Positions 5,829 to 13,342 of a DNA stretch of 21,599 bases are shown one piece after another. This DNA is from a virus. The stretch spans positions 1 to 21,599 of the IMG/VR virus record IMGVR_UViG_3300043437_000208. One strand, written 5' to 3'. The position numbers were made by a program, and so were the translations under genes. The notes beneath the pieces are model-generated. The model had not been told where the DNA came from. It did no database searches and worked only from the letters and a program-made list of their open reading frames with translations. Position 1 is the stretch's first letter, and every line of letters begins with the position of its first letter.

Positions 5829-5872
5829 CAACCAAAAATTAAACTACGAAAACAACGCAAAAAACGTGGCTT
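5802..5872 (-). ncRNA. Candidate phage small RNA, about 70 nt
   Basis: The stretch from the expected start of the promoter at 5879-5908 to the end of the intrinsic terminator is about 70 nt. It contains no ATG on the minus strand. Besides the terminator stem, the 5' end can form a hairpin in which CGCAA pairs with TTGCG across a loop of about ten bases. Between the two stems is a single-stranded U-rich stretch. A perfect promoter that leads only to a terminator fits a small RNA, or a regulated early termination point for the genes beyond. No known RNA family was recognised. Confidence 0.5.
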
Positions 5873-5878
5873 GCGCTA

Positions 5879-5908
5879 CAAAGATACGAATTTATTTTCC
5901 TTCGTCAA
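5879..5908 (-). promoter_or_regulatory. Consensus Bacteroidota promoter inside the holin 3' end
   Basis: TTG on the minus strand (5908-5906) is followed after 19 nt by TATCTTTG (5886-5879), a full match to TAnnTTTG. The upstream element lies in the last codons of the holin-like gene ending at 5892. The only thing between it and the terminator at 5802-5828 is about 45 nt of non-coding sequence. Confidence 0.7.
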
Positions 5909-6143
5909 CAGTTATTTGTGAAACTGTGGTAATAATTGTACCCGCAGTGATCAAATAAGTGCTTAAAGCTACAATCGAGGCGGGGAGCGAAACTGGTGCA
6001 GTAGCCAAAGCACCCCCGACCACACCAACCACAATACCAATAGTGCGCAGTTTCTTAAAAAATGGAGGGGTTTCAGCCGTCGCTCTTTCATACACCGACA
6101 TTTCGTTTGCCTTCTTAGGCATCAGGTTTTTTAGATTTTTCAT
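5892..6143 (-). CDS. Holin-like membrane protein (two spans)
   Basis: This 83-residue protein is read from the ATG at 6143 (MKNLKNLMPKKANEMSVYER). A frame from 6164 adds seven residues that fall inside the upstream gene. A charged N-terminus of about 35 residues is followed by two hydrophobic spans, IGIVVGVVGGALATAPV and ASIVALSTYLITAGTIITTV, then VDEGK. The FFKKLRTIG..PVSLPA pattern is one I associate with small membrane proteins near lysis genes in Bacteroidota phages. Size and topology fit a holin or antiholin, which would let the endolysin across the inner membrane. It is the last gene before the terminator. A paired holin/antiholin with the upstream gene is plausible. Confidence 0.65.
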   Translation of the reverse strand: MKNLKNLMPKKANEMSVYERATAETPPFFKKLRTIGIVVGVVGGALATAPVSLPASIVALSTYLITAGTIITTVSQITVDEGK

Positions 6144-6414
6144 TATTGATAAATTTAGTTGCAAAAATTTCAGTTCCTTTTAATCCAAGGTAGCCCATGA
6201 TAAAAGCAATACCGTACTCCGCTGAACCTCCCTGCATCCCTAACGCATCCACCACGATAGGGGTAAGGTAGTTTGCAGAAAATACACCGCTCGGAATACT
6301 CACCAACGCTTTGCGCCACGAAAATTCTTTCTTTCCGATCATAACGAGCGAACCTGCGAACCCAGCGAAGGATAAGCCCAGGTTAATACCTAAATCATGT
6401 AGTAACTGCTTCAT
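6115..6414 (-). CDS. Holin-like membrane protein
   Basis: This 99-residue protein has three hydrophobic segments: LGLSFAGFAGSLVMIG (13-28), ALVSIPSGVFSANYLTPIVV (36-55) and YGIAFIMGYLGLKGTEIFA (67-85). It ends in a basic tail (NNEKSKKPDA). Its Gly/Ala-rich spans, length and place next to another small membrane protein at the end of the late operon suit a holin. The AEYGIAFIMGYLGLKG block resembles putative holins of Bacteroidota phages as I recall them. It overlaps the upstream 45-residue gene by 20 nt and the downstream holin-like gene by 29 nt. Which of the two forms the hole cannot be told from sequence. Confidence 0.65.
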   Translation of the reverse strand: MKQLLHDLGINLGLSFAGFAGSLVMIGKKEFSWRKALVSIPSGVFSANYLTPIVVDALGMQGGSAEYGIAFIMGYLGLKGTEIFATKFINNEKSKKPDA

Positions 6415-6532
6415 AAACGTTTGGTGCTTTTTCTTCTAAAAATAAACCCCCATTCGCTTCGAACTCCGCTTTTGCGGTTTCAAAGTCCTCAAAGAAATGG
6501 TTGGTGTTATCATAAATAACTAAGTACTTCAT
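6395..6532 (-). CDS. 45-residue acidic protein, unknown
   Basis: A short gene begins with an ATGA overlap on the tail-fibre stop and reads MKYLVIYDNTNHFFEDFETA. It is acidic, with an N-terminal beta strand and a helix rich in Glu and Ala, and ends EAVTT. It overlaps the following holin-like gene by 20 nt. The tight coupling on both sides and the sensible composition argue that it is real. It could be a small tail-fibre-associated or lysis accessory protein; there is no recognisable motif. Confidence 0.6.
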   Translation of the reverse strand: MKYLVIYDNTNHFFEDFETAKAEFEANGGLFLEEKAPNVYEAVTT

Positions 6533-8052
6533 AACAAATTGCCTTTAACAAATTGAACGGTTAACGTAGCTCCTGCCGTCCCAACTAATCCAAGGAAAGC
6601 AATATTAAAATTACCGCTTCCATCTTGCGCAACGGTAATGGTTGCTGAATTGTGACCTGTAAATGAGTTGCCCGTTGTATTGGATGCACCCAAACCATAG
6701 CGAACGTTTGTAGACGTTGTTTTACAAATAAGCATTTCAAACTGAGAGTTAGTCCCTGCCGATTGCAAATACCTTGCACCGCCCGAATTAACGTTCATTC
6801 CTACCGTTGTATTTCCCGTTCCTGCGGTTCGCTCGATCAATCCCGAAATACGAATAACACCACCGACTGGAATGTTTGCAGAAGCTACCGTAAACGTTGT
6901 TAAAGTTACCGCAGTGGTTGATGTAGTACTTAATTGGCTAACGTCTTGGAAAAGGCCTGTAATACGGTTAAGTGCGGTTTGTGTTGCCGTGCTTATTGGC
7001 TTGTTTGCATCGCTCGTATTATCCACGTTTCCAAGTCCAACCATGGCTTTGGTTACTTGCTTATTCTTCCATAAATCGGTAGAACTTTCGTAAATCAAAG
7101 CATCGTTATTCGCTAACGTTGCTGGGTCAATAAACACGTTGTGAAGTTCGTCTAACTCCCAACCGTTCATGATCTTTACATAGATTTTCCCGTTGTTAGC
7201 GTGCGAATATTCCACGTAACCAAGTACCACGATATGACCCGTAGAACCGTTTGGTTTTACGTTAGTCATGCGCCCCGCAGTGGTTGGGCTTAAATATAAC
7301 ACATCGCCATCAGCCCAAGTTTCACCTTGTAAGCTTCCAGTTGTGTTGACTCCTTCAAGTTGGCCAACTGTTAAAATAAAACCTTCTTGGTTTGGTGCGA
7401 TTGTTTCCGTTACCACTCCGAGCGTATCTGCTGAATTAAGGTCGGTATTTGCTTGCGCTAAATTAACCGCTAACCTTTGGCCTTGCGCTCCCGTAACCTT
7501 TACGACTTGGTAATTGGCTTTCGTTAGTGTGGTGTTTGGGTTCACCTTATTAACCACACGTGCGACTAAATCAACTCCGTTCTTCAACGTAACCGAACCA
7601 CCTTTCAAAAGTGTTTGTGAACTTCCAATCGTATCGTTCCATTCCGTTGCACCAACTGCAAGCGCACCCGTAGGGTTTACATTCAACGCTAACTGATCGG
7701 CAGTTAAATTGTACGTGCCGAGGTCAACGTTTCCAGTTGCACCCGTATAAGGAACTTTCGCATTTAAGGCATTCTGTAAATCAGTTTGATTGCTTAACGT
7801 TCCCGTAATCGAACCCCATGTAGAACTTCCACCGCCTCCCGTTGACTTTGCTTCAAGGTCAGCATCGGTAACACCCTCTTTGAACCAATACTCAGTCGCA
7901 CCGCTTCCGCTATCAACGATAACGGTTAAACCAATGTAACGTCGGTCCTCGGGAATATAACTCAAAGCCGAAGCCGTGGAAACAAAAACACCTAATCGAT
8001 CGTCTACGGGTGCTGGTTTGTTGATTTCTAAATTATCGCTTAATCTAATCAT
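6529..8052 (-). CDS. Tail fibre / receptor-binding-type protein
   Basis: This 507-residue protein is read from the ATG at 8052, which overlaps the upstream stop as ATGA; a longer frame to 8088 lies inside the previous gene. After a short N-terminal segment comes YWFKEGVTDADL (about 56-67), then AKVPYTGATGNVDLGTYNLT (97-116), repeat-like beta sections with LLKGGSVTLKNG and GDVLYLSPTTAGRMTN, and the ELDELHNVFIDPATLANNDA block. These are features of trimeric phage fibres in Bacteroidota as I recall them. The last 140 residues are Thr/Ser/Gly-rich beta sequence and may be the receptor-binding tip. It is followed directly by small and holin-like genes. No chaperone or endosialidase motif was seen. 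Confidence 0.8.
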   Translation of the reverse strand: MIRLSDNLEINKPAPVDDRLGVFVSTASALSYIPEDRRYIGLTVIVDSGSGATEYWFKEGVTDADLEAKSTGGGGSSTWGSITGTLSNQTDLQNALNAKVPYTGATGNVDLGTYNLTADQLALNVNPTGALAVGATEWNDTIGSSQTLLKGGSVTLKNGVDLVARVVNKVNPNTTLTKANYQVVKVTGAQGQRLAVNLAQANTDLNSADTLGVVTETIAPNQEGFILTVGQLEGVNTTGSLQGETWADGDVLYLSPTTAGRMTNVKPNGSTGHIVVLGYVEYSHANNGKIYVKIMNGWELDELHNVFIDPATLANNDALIYESSTDLWKNKQVTKAMVGLGNVDNTSDANKPISTATQTALNRITGLFQDVSQLSTTSTTAVTLTTFTVASANIPVGGVIRISGLIERTAGTGNTTVGMNVNSGGARYLQSAGTNSQFEMLICKTTSTNVRYGLGASNTTGNSFTGHNSATITVAQDGSGNFNIAFLGLVGTAGATLTVQFVKGNLL

Positions 8053-8864
8053 TGTATAGTCATTTGAACGGTTGCTTCCGTTTGCCACATTGTAACGTAA
8101 ATTGTGTAATCATCCTCGGTATCGTACACCTCAAACAACTGCTCGAACGCACCTTGATCGAATGCACTTCTAAACCAATGCGAAAACGAATAAGTTGAAG
8201 GAACTGCAAACCAAAGAAACAAATTGCTAACCGCTCCACCATCGAAAGTAATGTTAATCGGTTGATTGGGTGCAACCGCTATCGTGTTACCGTCGTAAAG
8301 GTCGATTTGGTTGGTAGCTTCCACGCCTCCAAAGTAACAAACATCGGGGTTCATTTCAGTCGGTATGGTGCAAATAGACAAAGCAAGTGGAACGTTAAAC
8401 GATACCACCGCTCTGCATCCTGCAACACGATCACCAAACCTATCCACGAAATAATCAACGTTAGCATCTACCGAAATATCGAAGTCATTGCCAAAAGTCC
8501 GTTGATACTTAATCATGAAATCCCCTGCAAGTTGGGTCATGTCGCTCATGACCTCATCGGGTTGGAGTGTTTGAAAGTTCAAAGCATTTGAACCCGTCGG
8601 ACGATCTGCTACCTTTTGGCTTTCCTCAATCTTATCCATGAAAACCAAACCAACCGTAAACGTAGCTGAATTACTGCCGAATCTTGCACCGTCCAACGTC
8701 GCAAAAACTAACGGGTAATAAATCCTATCAATTTCGGGAGTAACAAAATTGGTTATTTGTGCGCTATCAGGGTCCAGAATGTTACCCGTACCGAACGAAT
8801 TAACGAGCGGATGGCTCTCGCTGAACTCCTTTAAGCTTCTTTTTATCGTGTTCCAACTTTGCAT
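8049..8864 (-). CDS. Head-tail/neck-type protein with C-terminal beta domain
   Basis: This 271-residue protein appears to have two parts. Residues 1 to about 185 open with WNTIKRSLKEFSESHPLVNS and have YYPLVFATL and FTVGLVFMDK strands, in the style of small neck or tail-terminator proteins of Bacteroidota phages. Residues 190-271 form a separate beta-rich domain (FGGVEATNQIDLYDGNTIAV, LFLWFAVPSTYSFSHWFRSA, YTIYVTMWQTEA). That domain resembles add-on modules of virion surface or tail proteins. The gene lies between the connector-like gene and the fibre, with an ATGA junction to the fibre. A role joining head and tail is likely from position; the C-terminal domain could link to the fibre. Moderate certainty. 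Confidence 0.6.
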   Translation of the reverse strand: MQSWNTIKRSLKEFSESHPLVNSFGTGNILDPDSAQITNFVTPEIDRIYYPLVFATLDGARFGSNSATFTVGLVFMDKIEESQKVADRPTGSNALNFQTLQPDEVMSDMTQLAGDFMIKYQRTFGNDFDISVDANVDYFVDRFGDRVAGCRAVVSFNVPLALSICTIPTEMNPDVCYFGGVEATNQIDLYDGNTIAVAPNQPINITFDGGAVSNLFLWFAVPSTYSFSHWFRSAFDQGAFEQLFEVYDTEDDYTIYVTMWQTEATVQMTIQ

Positions 8865-8922
8865 CTTTGTCTTTTGATAGGTAAACCCGTAACTTTTCTA
8901 CGTTTTTTTTGTGGTAACTCAT
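8800..8922 (-). CDS. Possible 40-residue highly charged protein
   Basis: An ATG 5 nt after the connector-like stop opens 40 codons starting MSYHKKNVEKLRVYLSKDKD, very rich in Lys and ending QREPSAR. It overlaps the next gene by 65 nt in another frame. The tight spacing and an otherwise unused 60-nt gap argue for a real gene. The run of AAA codons and the long overlap argue for caution. No family recognised. Confidence 0.4.
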   Translation of the reverse strand: MSYHKKNVEKLRVYLSKDKDAKLEHDKKKLKGVQREPSAR

Positions 8923-8927
8923 AGATT

Positions 8928-9509
8928 TTAATAACAGTCACAATCCCGATTGAAGTTAGCTTGGTAACGACTTGCGTAATCACCACAACAACCGTAGTTA
9001 TTCAACACCAAACCTGCCGTGTAATTACGTCGGTTAGGTAAAATGGTATCGATTTGTCCGCTTGGTGATTGATACGCAGGAAAGTCGGTGATATTGGTTA
9101 AGATATAACGTGTAATTCTTTCAGCGTACCACTCCGCTTTCGATTTGTAGTAATCAATCAACCTTTGAAGTTCACTCATGGAGGCCTGCGTACTGTTTTG
9201 ATCAGTTCCACGCTCCACGTTCTTGTTTCGTAATTGGAAACCGAAGGCCATCGGGAACTCCATTTGTACAAACATTTGAAGGCATGGCTGAATGTAGTCA
9301 ATAAGCAAGTCCTCATTCTCTTGGGTTAAATCGTCCGCAATGATTTGATTAGCAATTTCTTTGTAAAGGTCGCTACCTAAAATCGGTTGAATGTGCATCT
9401 CTTGGCACATGATCAACGTAGGTCGCAACTTCACCATGGAAACGTTTTCGTTAATCAATGAAGCATCTTTGAGTTGCTTCTCGGTTATGAATAGGGCTTT
9501 TTGGCTCAT
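8928..9509 (-). CDS. Head-tail connector-like protein (DUF6712-like)
   Basis: This 193-residue protein is read from the ATG at 9509, which overlaps the portal stop as ATGA; a frame from 9539 would add ten residues inside the portal gene. The N-terminal block KALFITEKQLKDASLINENV followed by MHIQPILGSDLYKEI resembles the DUF6712 connector-like proteins that follow portals in Bacteroidota phages (assignment from memory). Helical repeats fill the middle (MSELQRLIDYYKSKAEWYAE). The C-terminus is Tyr/Cys-rich (NNYGCCGDYASRYQ, RDCDCY). Connector proteins of this kind sit below the portal and seal the head. The four cysteines at the end are unusual for a cytoplasmically assembled protein. Confidence 0.7.
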   Translation of the reverse strand: MSQKALFITEKQLKDASLINENVSMVKLRPTLIMCQEMHIQPILGSDLYKEIANQIIADDLTQENEDLLIDYIQPCLQMFVQMEFPMAFGFQLRNKNVERGTDQNSTQASMSELQRLIDYYKSKAEWYAERITRYILTNITDFPAYQSPSGQIDTILPNRRNYTAGLVLNNYGCCGDYASRYQANFNRDCDCY

Positions 9510-11356
9510 GCTTTCGGTTTTACTAAGGTTTGCATCCAAGTATGTCTACAAGTTGGGTAGTGTTGGTTCGTGCCGGGCTTTGTGTACCAACCGCCCTTTC
9601 GCTCCCAAACCGAGTACCCCATGATTTGCGAAATTTGGTTAATATCTTGACGTGTGTAATACCTTCCGAGGTCAATCATTTTCGAGCAAAATTCACGGCT
9701 TCCTGCGATCAACTTTTGTGGACCAAACTCAGGAAGTACGTCGTATTTGTACATGACTTGCACCAATGGTTCACCTTCGGGATTACGTGGCTTAATAAAG
9801 TCCTTTGCGGATTCTCCAAGCTCTTTTAACGCTCCACGTATATTGATAGCCTTTGCTTCAATAAGTGCGCTTATACGGTCTGAAATTAGTTCTATTGACT
9901 TTCCCAACTTTTCGGCTAATTTATCCGAAGTAATTGCAGGGTCTTTCTCAATCATTTTCAAAATGTCCGCATCAAGTTCGGCATATTCGGAAGCAAATTC
10001 TTGCTCCAATAACTCGAAGCCATAACGCATAGGTCTGCGTGTAATTTCCTCAAACTCGGAAGCGTCACGGCCAAACTTTTGAAACAACGCTAACTCATCT
10101 TTCTCTTTGCGAAAATCTTGGTGCGTAAATGACTGCGGTTGCTCGGTAACGGTTACTTCGGCCAAAGGTGGTAAACCCGCTTTTTCTCGCAGTTCGTCTT
10201 TGGTCATGATTTGAAGCAATGACTGCTCAGTTAGTCTTTCAGTGATTGGCTCGGTAGGTTCGATTTCCAACACGCCCAACCCATTGAAGGAAAAAATGTA
10301 GTTAAATACCTTTTCCAACTTTTGAACTCGATCATTAACGTAAACCGCCTTAAATAATTCGTAGGCTTCAACCAATTCTGAACGCCCACCAAGTTGCCCT
10401 GAAACACGTACACCAAACAACATCGGGGAGGTTACGCGGTGAGCAACAAAGATTTCAGTTTGGATTGTTTCATTGAGAATGTTAAACTGCTTATCGAGGT
10501 CGTTAGCGTTTAACGGTTCAATCTTTAATCCAGTTTCGGTACTATCGTTGAAGTTCACCACGATACGCTCCCCATCGTCGCCTCTTAATTGCTTTTGTAA
10601 TTGACGTTTGATTTCCCTTTGCTCTTCATTCGAAGGTACTCCGTTGTTGAAGTTGAAAAGGAAACCACCAAGGAAACCATTACGTAAGTTGTTTACGTGG
10701 TAGTTTGCAATGCGTGCATCGGTTTCAATGTAAGCAAGCGCACCTAAGTATTCGGGAATGGGGTAATAACGCACGCTCGGAGCGTAACTGCAATAGTAAA
10801 ATAGTTGCTTACCTAAACGCTTTTGAGGGTCGAATGGCATATACTCGGTAAGTCCTTCGGGTTCGCCAAACTCTTTCCACTCATCTGCGTAATAGAATTT
10901 AGTCCCATCCTCGTTTCTGCGTAGGTTACCAAAGTTTTTATGTGCGATTTGGCTAATTTTACCGTGCATATTCCACACGATTTCCAACGCAAAGCCGTTA
11001 AAAATTTCAAAGTCCAACGTGGTTTTGTATAGAATATCGTTCAAATCATCGTATGGGTTAGGATTTTCCAATAAACGATTCAATTCACCAAGCATTTCGC
11101 TCGGTACTTTGTCGGCTTCATACGTCCAACCCTTACCCGTGATGTAGTTTACCTTCCCGTTTACAATAGCGTTATGCTTTGCGCTACGTTGGTACATTTC
11201 CAACAAGTAATCGGGGTATCGGTTATGTTCCCCGTACATCACCCAATCCTTACCATTCGCAACCTTGTACTCGGGTAACTTCGTTTCAAAGTCCTGTCGT
11301 ACAATAGGCGAACTGGTAGGCATACCATACGCATTTTTTACTCTTCTTGAACTCAT
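9506..11356 (-). CDS. Portal protein with C-terminal winged-helix-like and MuF-like segments
   Basis: This 616-residue protein forms the ring through which DNA enters and leaves the head. The portal part covers about 1-430 and includes WVMYGEHNRYPDYLLEMYQR (38-57), KVNYITGKGW, a clip/wing region with IKRQLQKQLRGDDGERIVV and SPMLFGVRVSGQLGGRSELV, and the C-terminal helix. Beyond it, residues about 457-500 (ILKMIEKDPAITSDKLAEKL, then ISDRISALIEAKAI) read as a winged helix-turn-helix. The final 100 residues end in YTRQDINQISQIMGYSVWER and HYPTCRHTW, resembling the end of MuF-type minor head proteins. Its ATG overlaps the upstream stop by 4 nt. The portal assignment is firm; the extra segments are inferred. 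Confidence 0.85.
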   Translation of the reverse strand: MSSRRVKNAYGMPTSSPIVRQDFETKLPEYKVANGKDWVMYGEHNRYPDYLLEMYQRSAKHNAIVNGKVNYITGKGWTYEADKVPSEMLGELNRLLENPNPYDDLNDILYKTTLDFEIFNGFALEIVWNMHGKISQIAHKNFGNLRRNEDGTKFYYADEWKEFGEPEGLTEYMPFDPQKRLGKQLFYYCSYAPSVRYYPIPEYLGALAYIETDARIANYHVNNLRNGFLGGFLFNFNNGVPSNEEQREIKRQLQKQLRGDDGERIVVNFNDSTETGLKIEPLNANDLDKQFNILNETIQTEIFVAHRVTSPMLFGVRVSGQLGGRSELVEAYELFKAVYVNDRVQKLEKVFNYIFSFNGLGVLEIEPTEPITERLTEQSLLQIMTKDELREKAGLPPLAEVTVTEQPQSFTHQDFRKEKDELALFQKFGRDASEFEEITRRPMRYGFELLEQEFASEYAELDADILKMIEKDPAITSDKLAEKLGKSIELISDRISALIEAKAINIRGALKELGESAKDFIKPRNPEGEPLVQVMYKYDVLPEFGPQKLIAGSREFCSKMIDLGRYYTRQDINQISQIMGYSVWERKGGWYTKPGTNQHYPTCRHTWMQTLVKPKA

Positions 11357-11721
11357 AAATTTGGCTCTATGTAAGTTGTATTGTTATCAAATACGATGTC
11401 GGTGTTTTCATTTGCCAAAACTTCGTACAATCCAACCTCCAACACGTTTAAAATTTCTTCGCTTTCAGGGTTGACCGCTCCTTCATTACCCTCGTAAAGT
11501 GTATATAAACACTGACCAACGGGTAAATTCCCAACATTGCAATCCCAAGCATCAAAACGGCCAGTAAATACGCTAAGGTTTTGAGCCTTTTCAAAGCCGA
11601 AAAAATAATCTTCATTCGTTGCTACGTGGTGAATGTTTAAATATACCCATGCACCGCTAACCATGTTCTCGGTAGCGGTAAAGTATAGGCGGTTAACTGC
11701 GTTCGTTGTGATCAACTGCAT
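11353..11721 (-). CDS. Unknown beta-rich protein ahead of the portal
   Basis: This 122-residue acidic protein has alternating hydrophobic patterns typical of beta strands (RLYFTATENMVSGAWVYLNI, FFGFEKAQNLSVFTG). Its C-terminus is Asn/Thr-rich (DIVFDNNTTYIEPNL). It is translationally coupled to the portal by an ATGA junction and lies directly downstream of the terminator at 11758-11783. A minor virion protein or neck component is likely from position. I do not recognise the family and no catalytic motif is visible. It could equally be a capsid decoration protein, as it follows the abundant virion genes. Confidence 0.7.
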   Translation of the reverse strand: MQLITTNAVNRLYFTATENMVSGAWVYLNIHHVATNEDYFFGFEKAQNLSVFTGRFDAWDCNVGNLPVGQCLYTLYEGNEGAVNPESEEILNVLEVGLYEVLANENTDIVFDNNTTYIEPNL

Positions 11722-11737
11722 ATTTATATAATGGGAA
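11722..11737 (-). promoter_or_regulatory. TTCCCATT-type element before the portal unit
   Basis: The minus strand reads TTCCCATTATATAAAT directly before the ATG at 11721. It matches 13 of 16 bases of the element at 20593-20608. Confidence 0.3.
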
Positions 11738-11757
11738 AAAACGAAAATGTAACGAAT

Positions 11758-11783
11758 AAAAAAAGGGAGCGTAAACGCCCCCC
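11758..11783 (-). terminator. Intrinsic terminator after the tail-tube-like gene
   Basis: On the minus strand GGGGGCGT (11782-11775) pairs with ACGCTCCC (11772-11765), followed by seven T (11764-11758). One pair is a G-U wobble in the minus-strand RNA but would be an A-C mismatch in the plus-strand RNA, which supports activity in the direction of the genes. Confidence 0.8.
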
Positions 11784-11808
11784 TTCAAAATATGGAAAGT
11801 GTGTAGGT

Positions 11809-12303
11809 TTAGGTATGTACCGTAATTGTTCCTGAGTATTCAACAACGGGCGATTTTTCCATGGAAGTAAACGTCAAAGTCATTCCGTTCAAATCTCCCA
11901 TCGCAGTTCCTGTTGCGGAAGTTCCAGTGGTCAAATAAACTCCGTTCTCCAATCCCATGATCCATTTTGCACCGTTACGGTCAACGGCTACAACGGCTAA
12001 CTTAGCTTGGGCTAATAACTTCAACTGATTGCGAAGGGCTGCGGTTAGCTTAGGCAATATGATTGAAAGTTCTGTTTGATAAAATGTAGTACCATTTTCA
12101 ACGCTCGATGTTACCGTTTCGGTAAATTGAGCCGTATTCATTGGCAATTCGTATTTGTAAAACGAACCCGTTACTGTTGAAATTACCCCTGACGATTCAG
12201 CGCCATAGGTAATATCCCCGAAGTTTTCCAAGTAAACTTCTTTTAATCCACCAACGCTATCCTTACAAGCGAGTGAATATCCTGCGGTTAATGCGCAACT
12301 CAT
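11809..12303 (-). CDS. Probable major tail tube protein
   Basis: This 164-residue protein is the size of a siphophage tail tube subunit and follows the major capsid gene. A central segment YELPMNTAQFTETVTSSVEN (51-70) leads to YQTELSIILPKLTAALRNQL. A beta hairpin pattern WIMGLENGVYLTTGTSATGT (112-131) is followed by DLNGMTLTFTSMEKSPVVEY. The ENG..LT.GT...GTAMGD.NG.TLTFT signature is one I associate with tail tube proteins of Bacteroidota phages. The gene has strong intrinsic terminators on both sides, suggesting separate tuning of a very abundant product. A decoration protein is the main alternative. It is unusual for the tube gene to lie beside the capsid gene and away from the tape measure. 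Confidence 0.65.
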   Translation of the reverse strand: MSCALTAGYSLACKDSVGGLKEVYLENFGDITYGAESSGVISTVTGSFYKYELPMNTAQFTETVTSSVENGTTFYQTELSIILPKLTAALRNQLKLLAQAKLAVVAVDRNGAKWIMGLENGVYLTTGTSATGTAMGDLNGMTLTFTSMEKSPVVEYSGTITVHT

Positions 12304-12326
12304 ATCTTTTTTTTTTATTTCAGTTC

Positions 12327-12356
12327 AAAAAAAAGGGTGGGCGATTTCACCCACCC
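12327..12356 (-). terminator. Strong intrinsic terminator after the major capsid gene
   Basis: On the minus strand a perfect GC-rich stem, GGGTGGG (12356-12350) with CCCACCC (12341-12335), encloses an eight-base loop and is followed by eight T (12334-12327). It lies 27 nt beyond the capsid stop. Confidence 0.9.
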
Positions 12357-12382
12357 CCTCGGTTAATAGTTCAATCGTTCGA

Positions 12383-13336
12383 TTAGGATGCAGCCATCAT
12401 GAAACGAGCGCACTGGTCAGGGAATGCGATTTGAACGCCTGCCTTGAATTCAGCAACAAAACGAACTTCGTCCGCTTCCTTAGCGTAGAAGATTTCGAAA
12501 CGCTCTTCTTCGTTCAACAAGTCAGTACCGAAAACGAAGTGAGAAGTGCGACCTGCGTACAAATCGTAAGTTCCGTTCAATCCGTTAACTCCGTACAACT
12601 TGATGTTTGAACCGGGCAAAGTCAATTCGTAGTTTTCAACTCCGTTCAAGTAAGAAATGTTGAAGTAGTTTTCAGCTACCAAACCTTGCTTAATTGCAGT
12701 GAATACGTCAACACCGCAGAAAATAGCAACGTCATCGTAACCTTTGATGTCAGCAGGAAGGTAGGTTTCAAAGGTGTTCAACAAAGCAATTGCATTTCCG
12801 GGAGTAGAACGCAAAGTAGCGAATGAAAGGTCAGTAGCCCAACCGTAAGCAGAAGCGTTCAAGTCGGTAACAGAAGCAGAAGCAAAGATTGAAGCAAAGC
12901 CAGTGATTGAAGCAGGAGAACCTGAACCGTCACCTTGCCATACCGCAGTTTCCAAAGCCTTCTGAATAGAAGCAACTTTTTGTTCAGCGTAAACCTGCTC
13001 GAATGGAATAGTTGTAGGACGTGAACCCGCAGTCAACTGCGTTTGCATCCAGTACGCTTCCAAAGCCTTCGGGCAAATAGCTTCGTGAACCTTGGTGTGA
13101 ACCGCAGTCAAGTTGCGTTGAGTGAAATCAGTTGTGTTGTTAGCACCATTGAATCCGCAAGTATTTCCGTAAGAAAAAGCGGTGGTAGTGTCTAACAAGT
13201 TCAACGAAGAAACGTACTTCACACCAACTTGCTTGTTGATCAAAGAAATAGTACGTGCGTTGAATAACGACTTTGTGATTAAGGGTAGGGTTTGTTGATT
13301 AGTATAAGTACTTAACCCAGCTAAATTGTAACTCAT
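12383..13336 (-). CDS. Major capsid protein
   Basis: This 317-residue protein forms the head shell. It begins MSYNLAGLSTYTNQQTLPLI with no long N-terminal scaffold arm. Typical HK97-like features are an early helix-rich region (HEAICPKALEAYWMQTQLTA, 83-102), a long helix (FEQVYAEQKVASIQKALETA), and a C-terminal segment ending in EVRFVAEFKAGVQIAFPDQC. It has abundant Ala/Gly/Thr and regular, well-expressed-type codons. It follows the protease and scaffold-like genes, the normal head order, and is followed by the strongest terminator in the window. The leader is A-rich without a Shine-Dalgarno sequence, as expected in Bacteroidota. Assignment is by composition, length and context. Confidence 0.85.
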   Translation of the reverse strand: MSYNLAGLSTYTNQQTLPLITKSLFNARTISLINKQVGVKYVSSLNLLDTTTAFSYGNTCGFNGANNTTDFTQRNLTAVHTKVHEAICPKALEAYWMQTQLTAGSRPTTIPFEQVYAEQKVASIQKALETAVWQGDGSGSPASITGFASIFASASVTDLNASAYGWATDLSFATLRSTPGNAIALLNTFETYLPADIKGYDDVAIFCGVDVFTAIKQGLVAENYFNISYLNGVENYELTLPGSNIKLYGVNGLNGTYDLYAGRTSHFVFGTDLLNEEERFEIFYAKEADEVRFVAEFKAGVQIAFPDQCARFMMAAS

Positions 13337-13342
13337 TTTTGT

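Noticed and set aside
5641-5958. 105-codon plus-strand frame across the control region and holin end
   Set aside because: It is antisense to the terminator, promoters and holin 3' end, with no promoter or neighbours on the plus strand.
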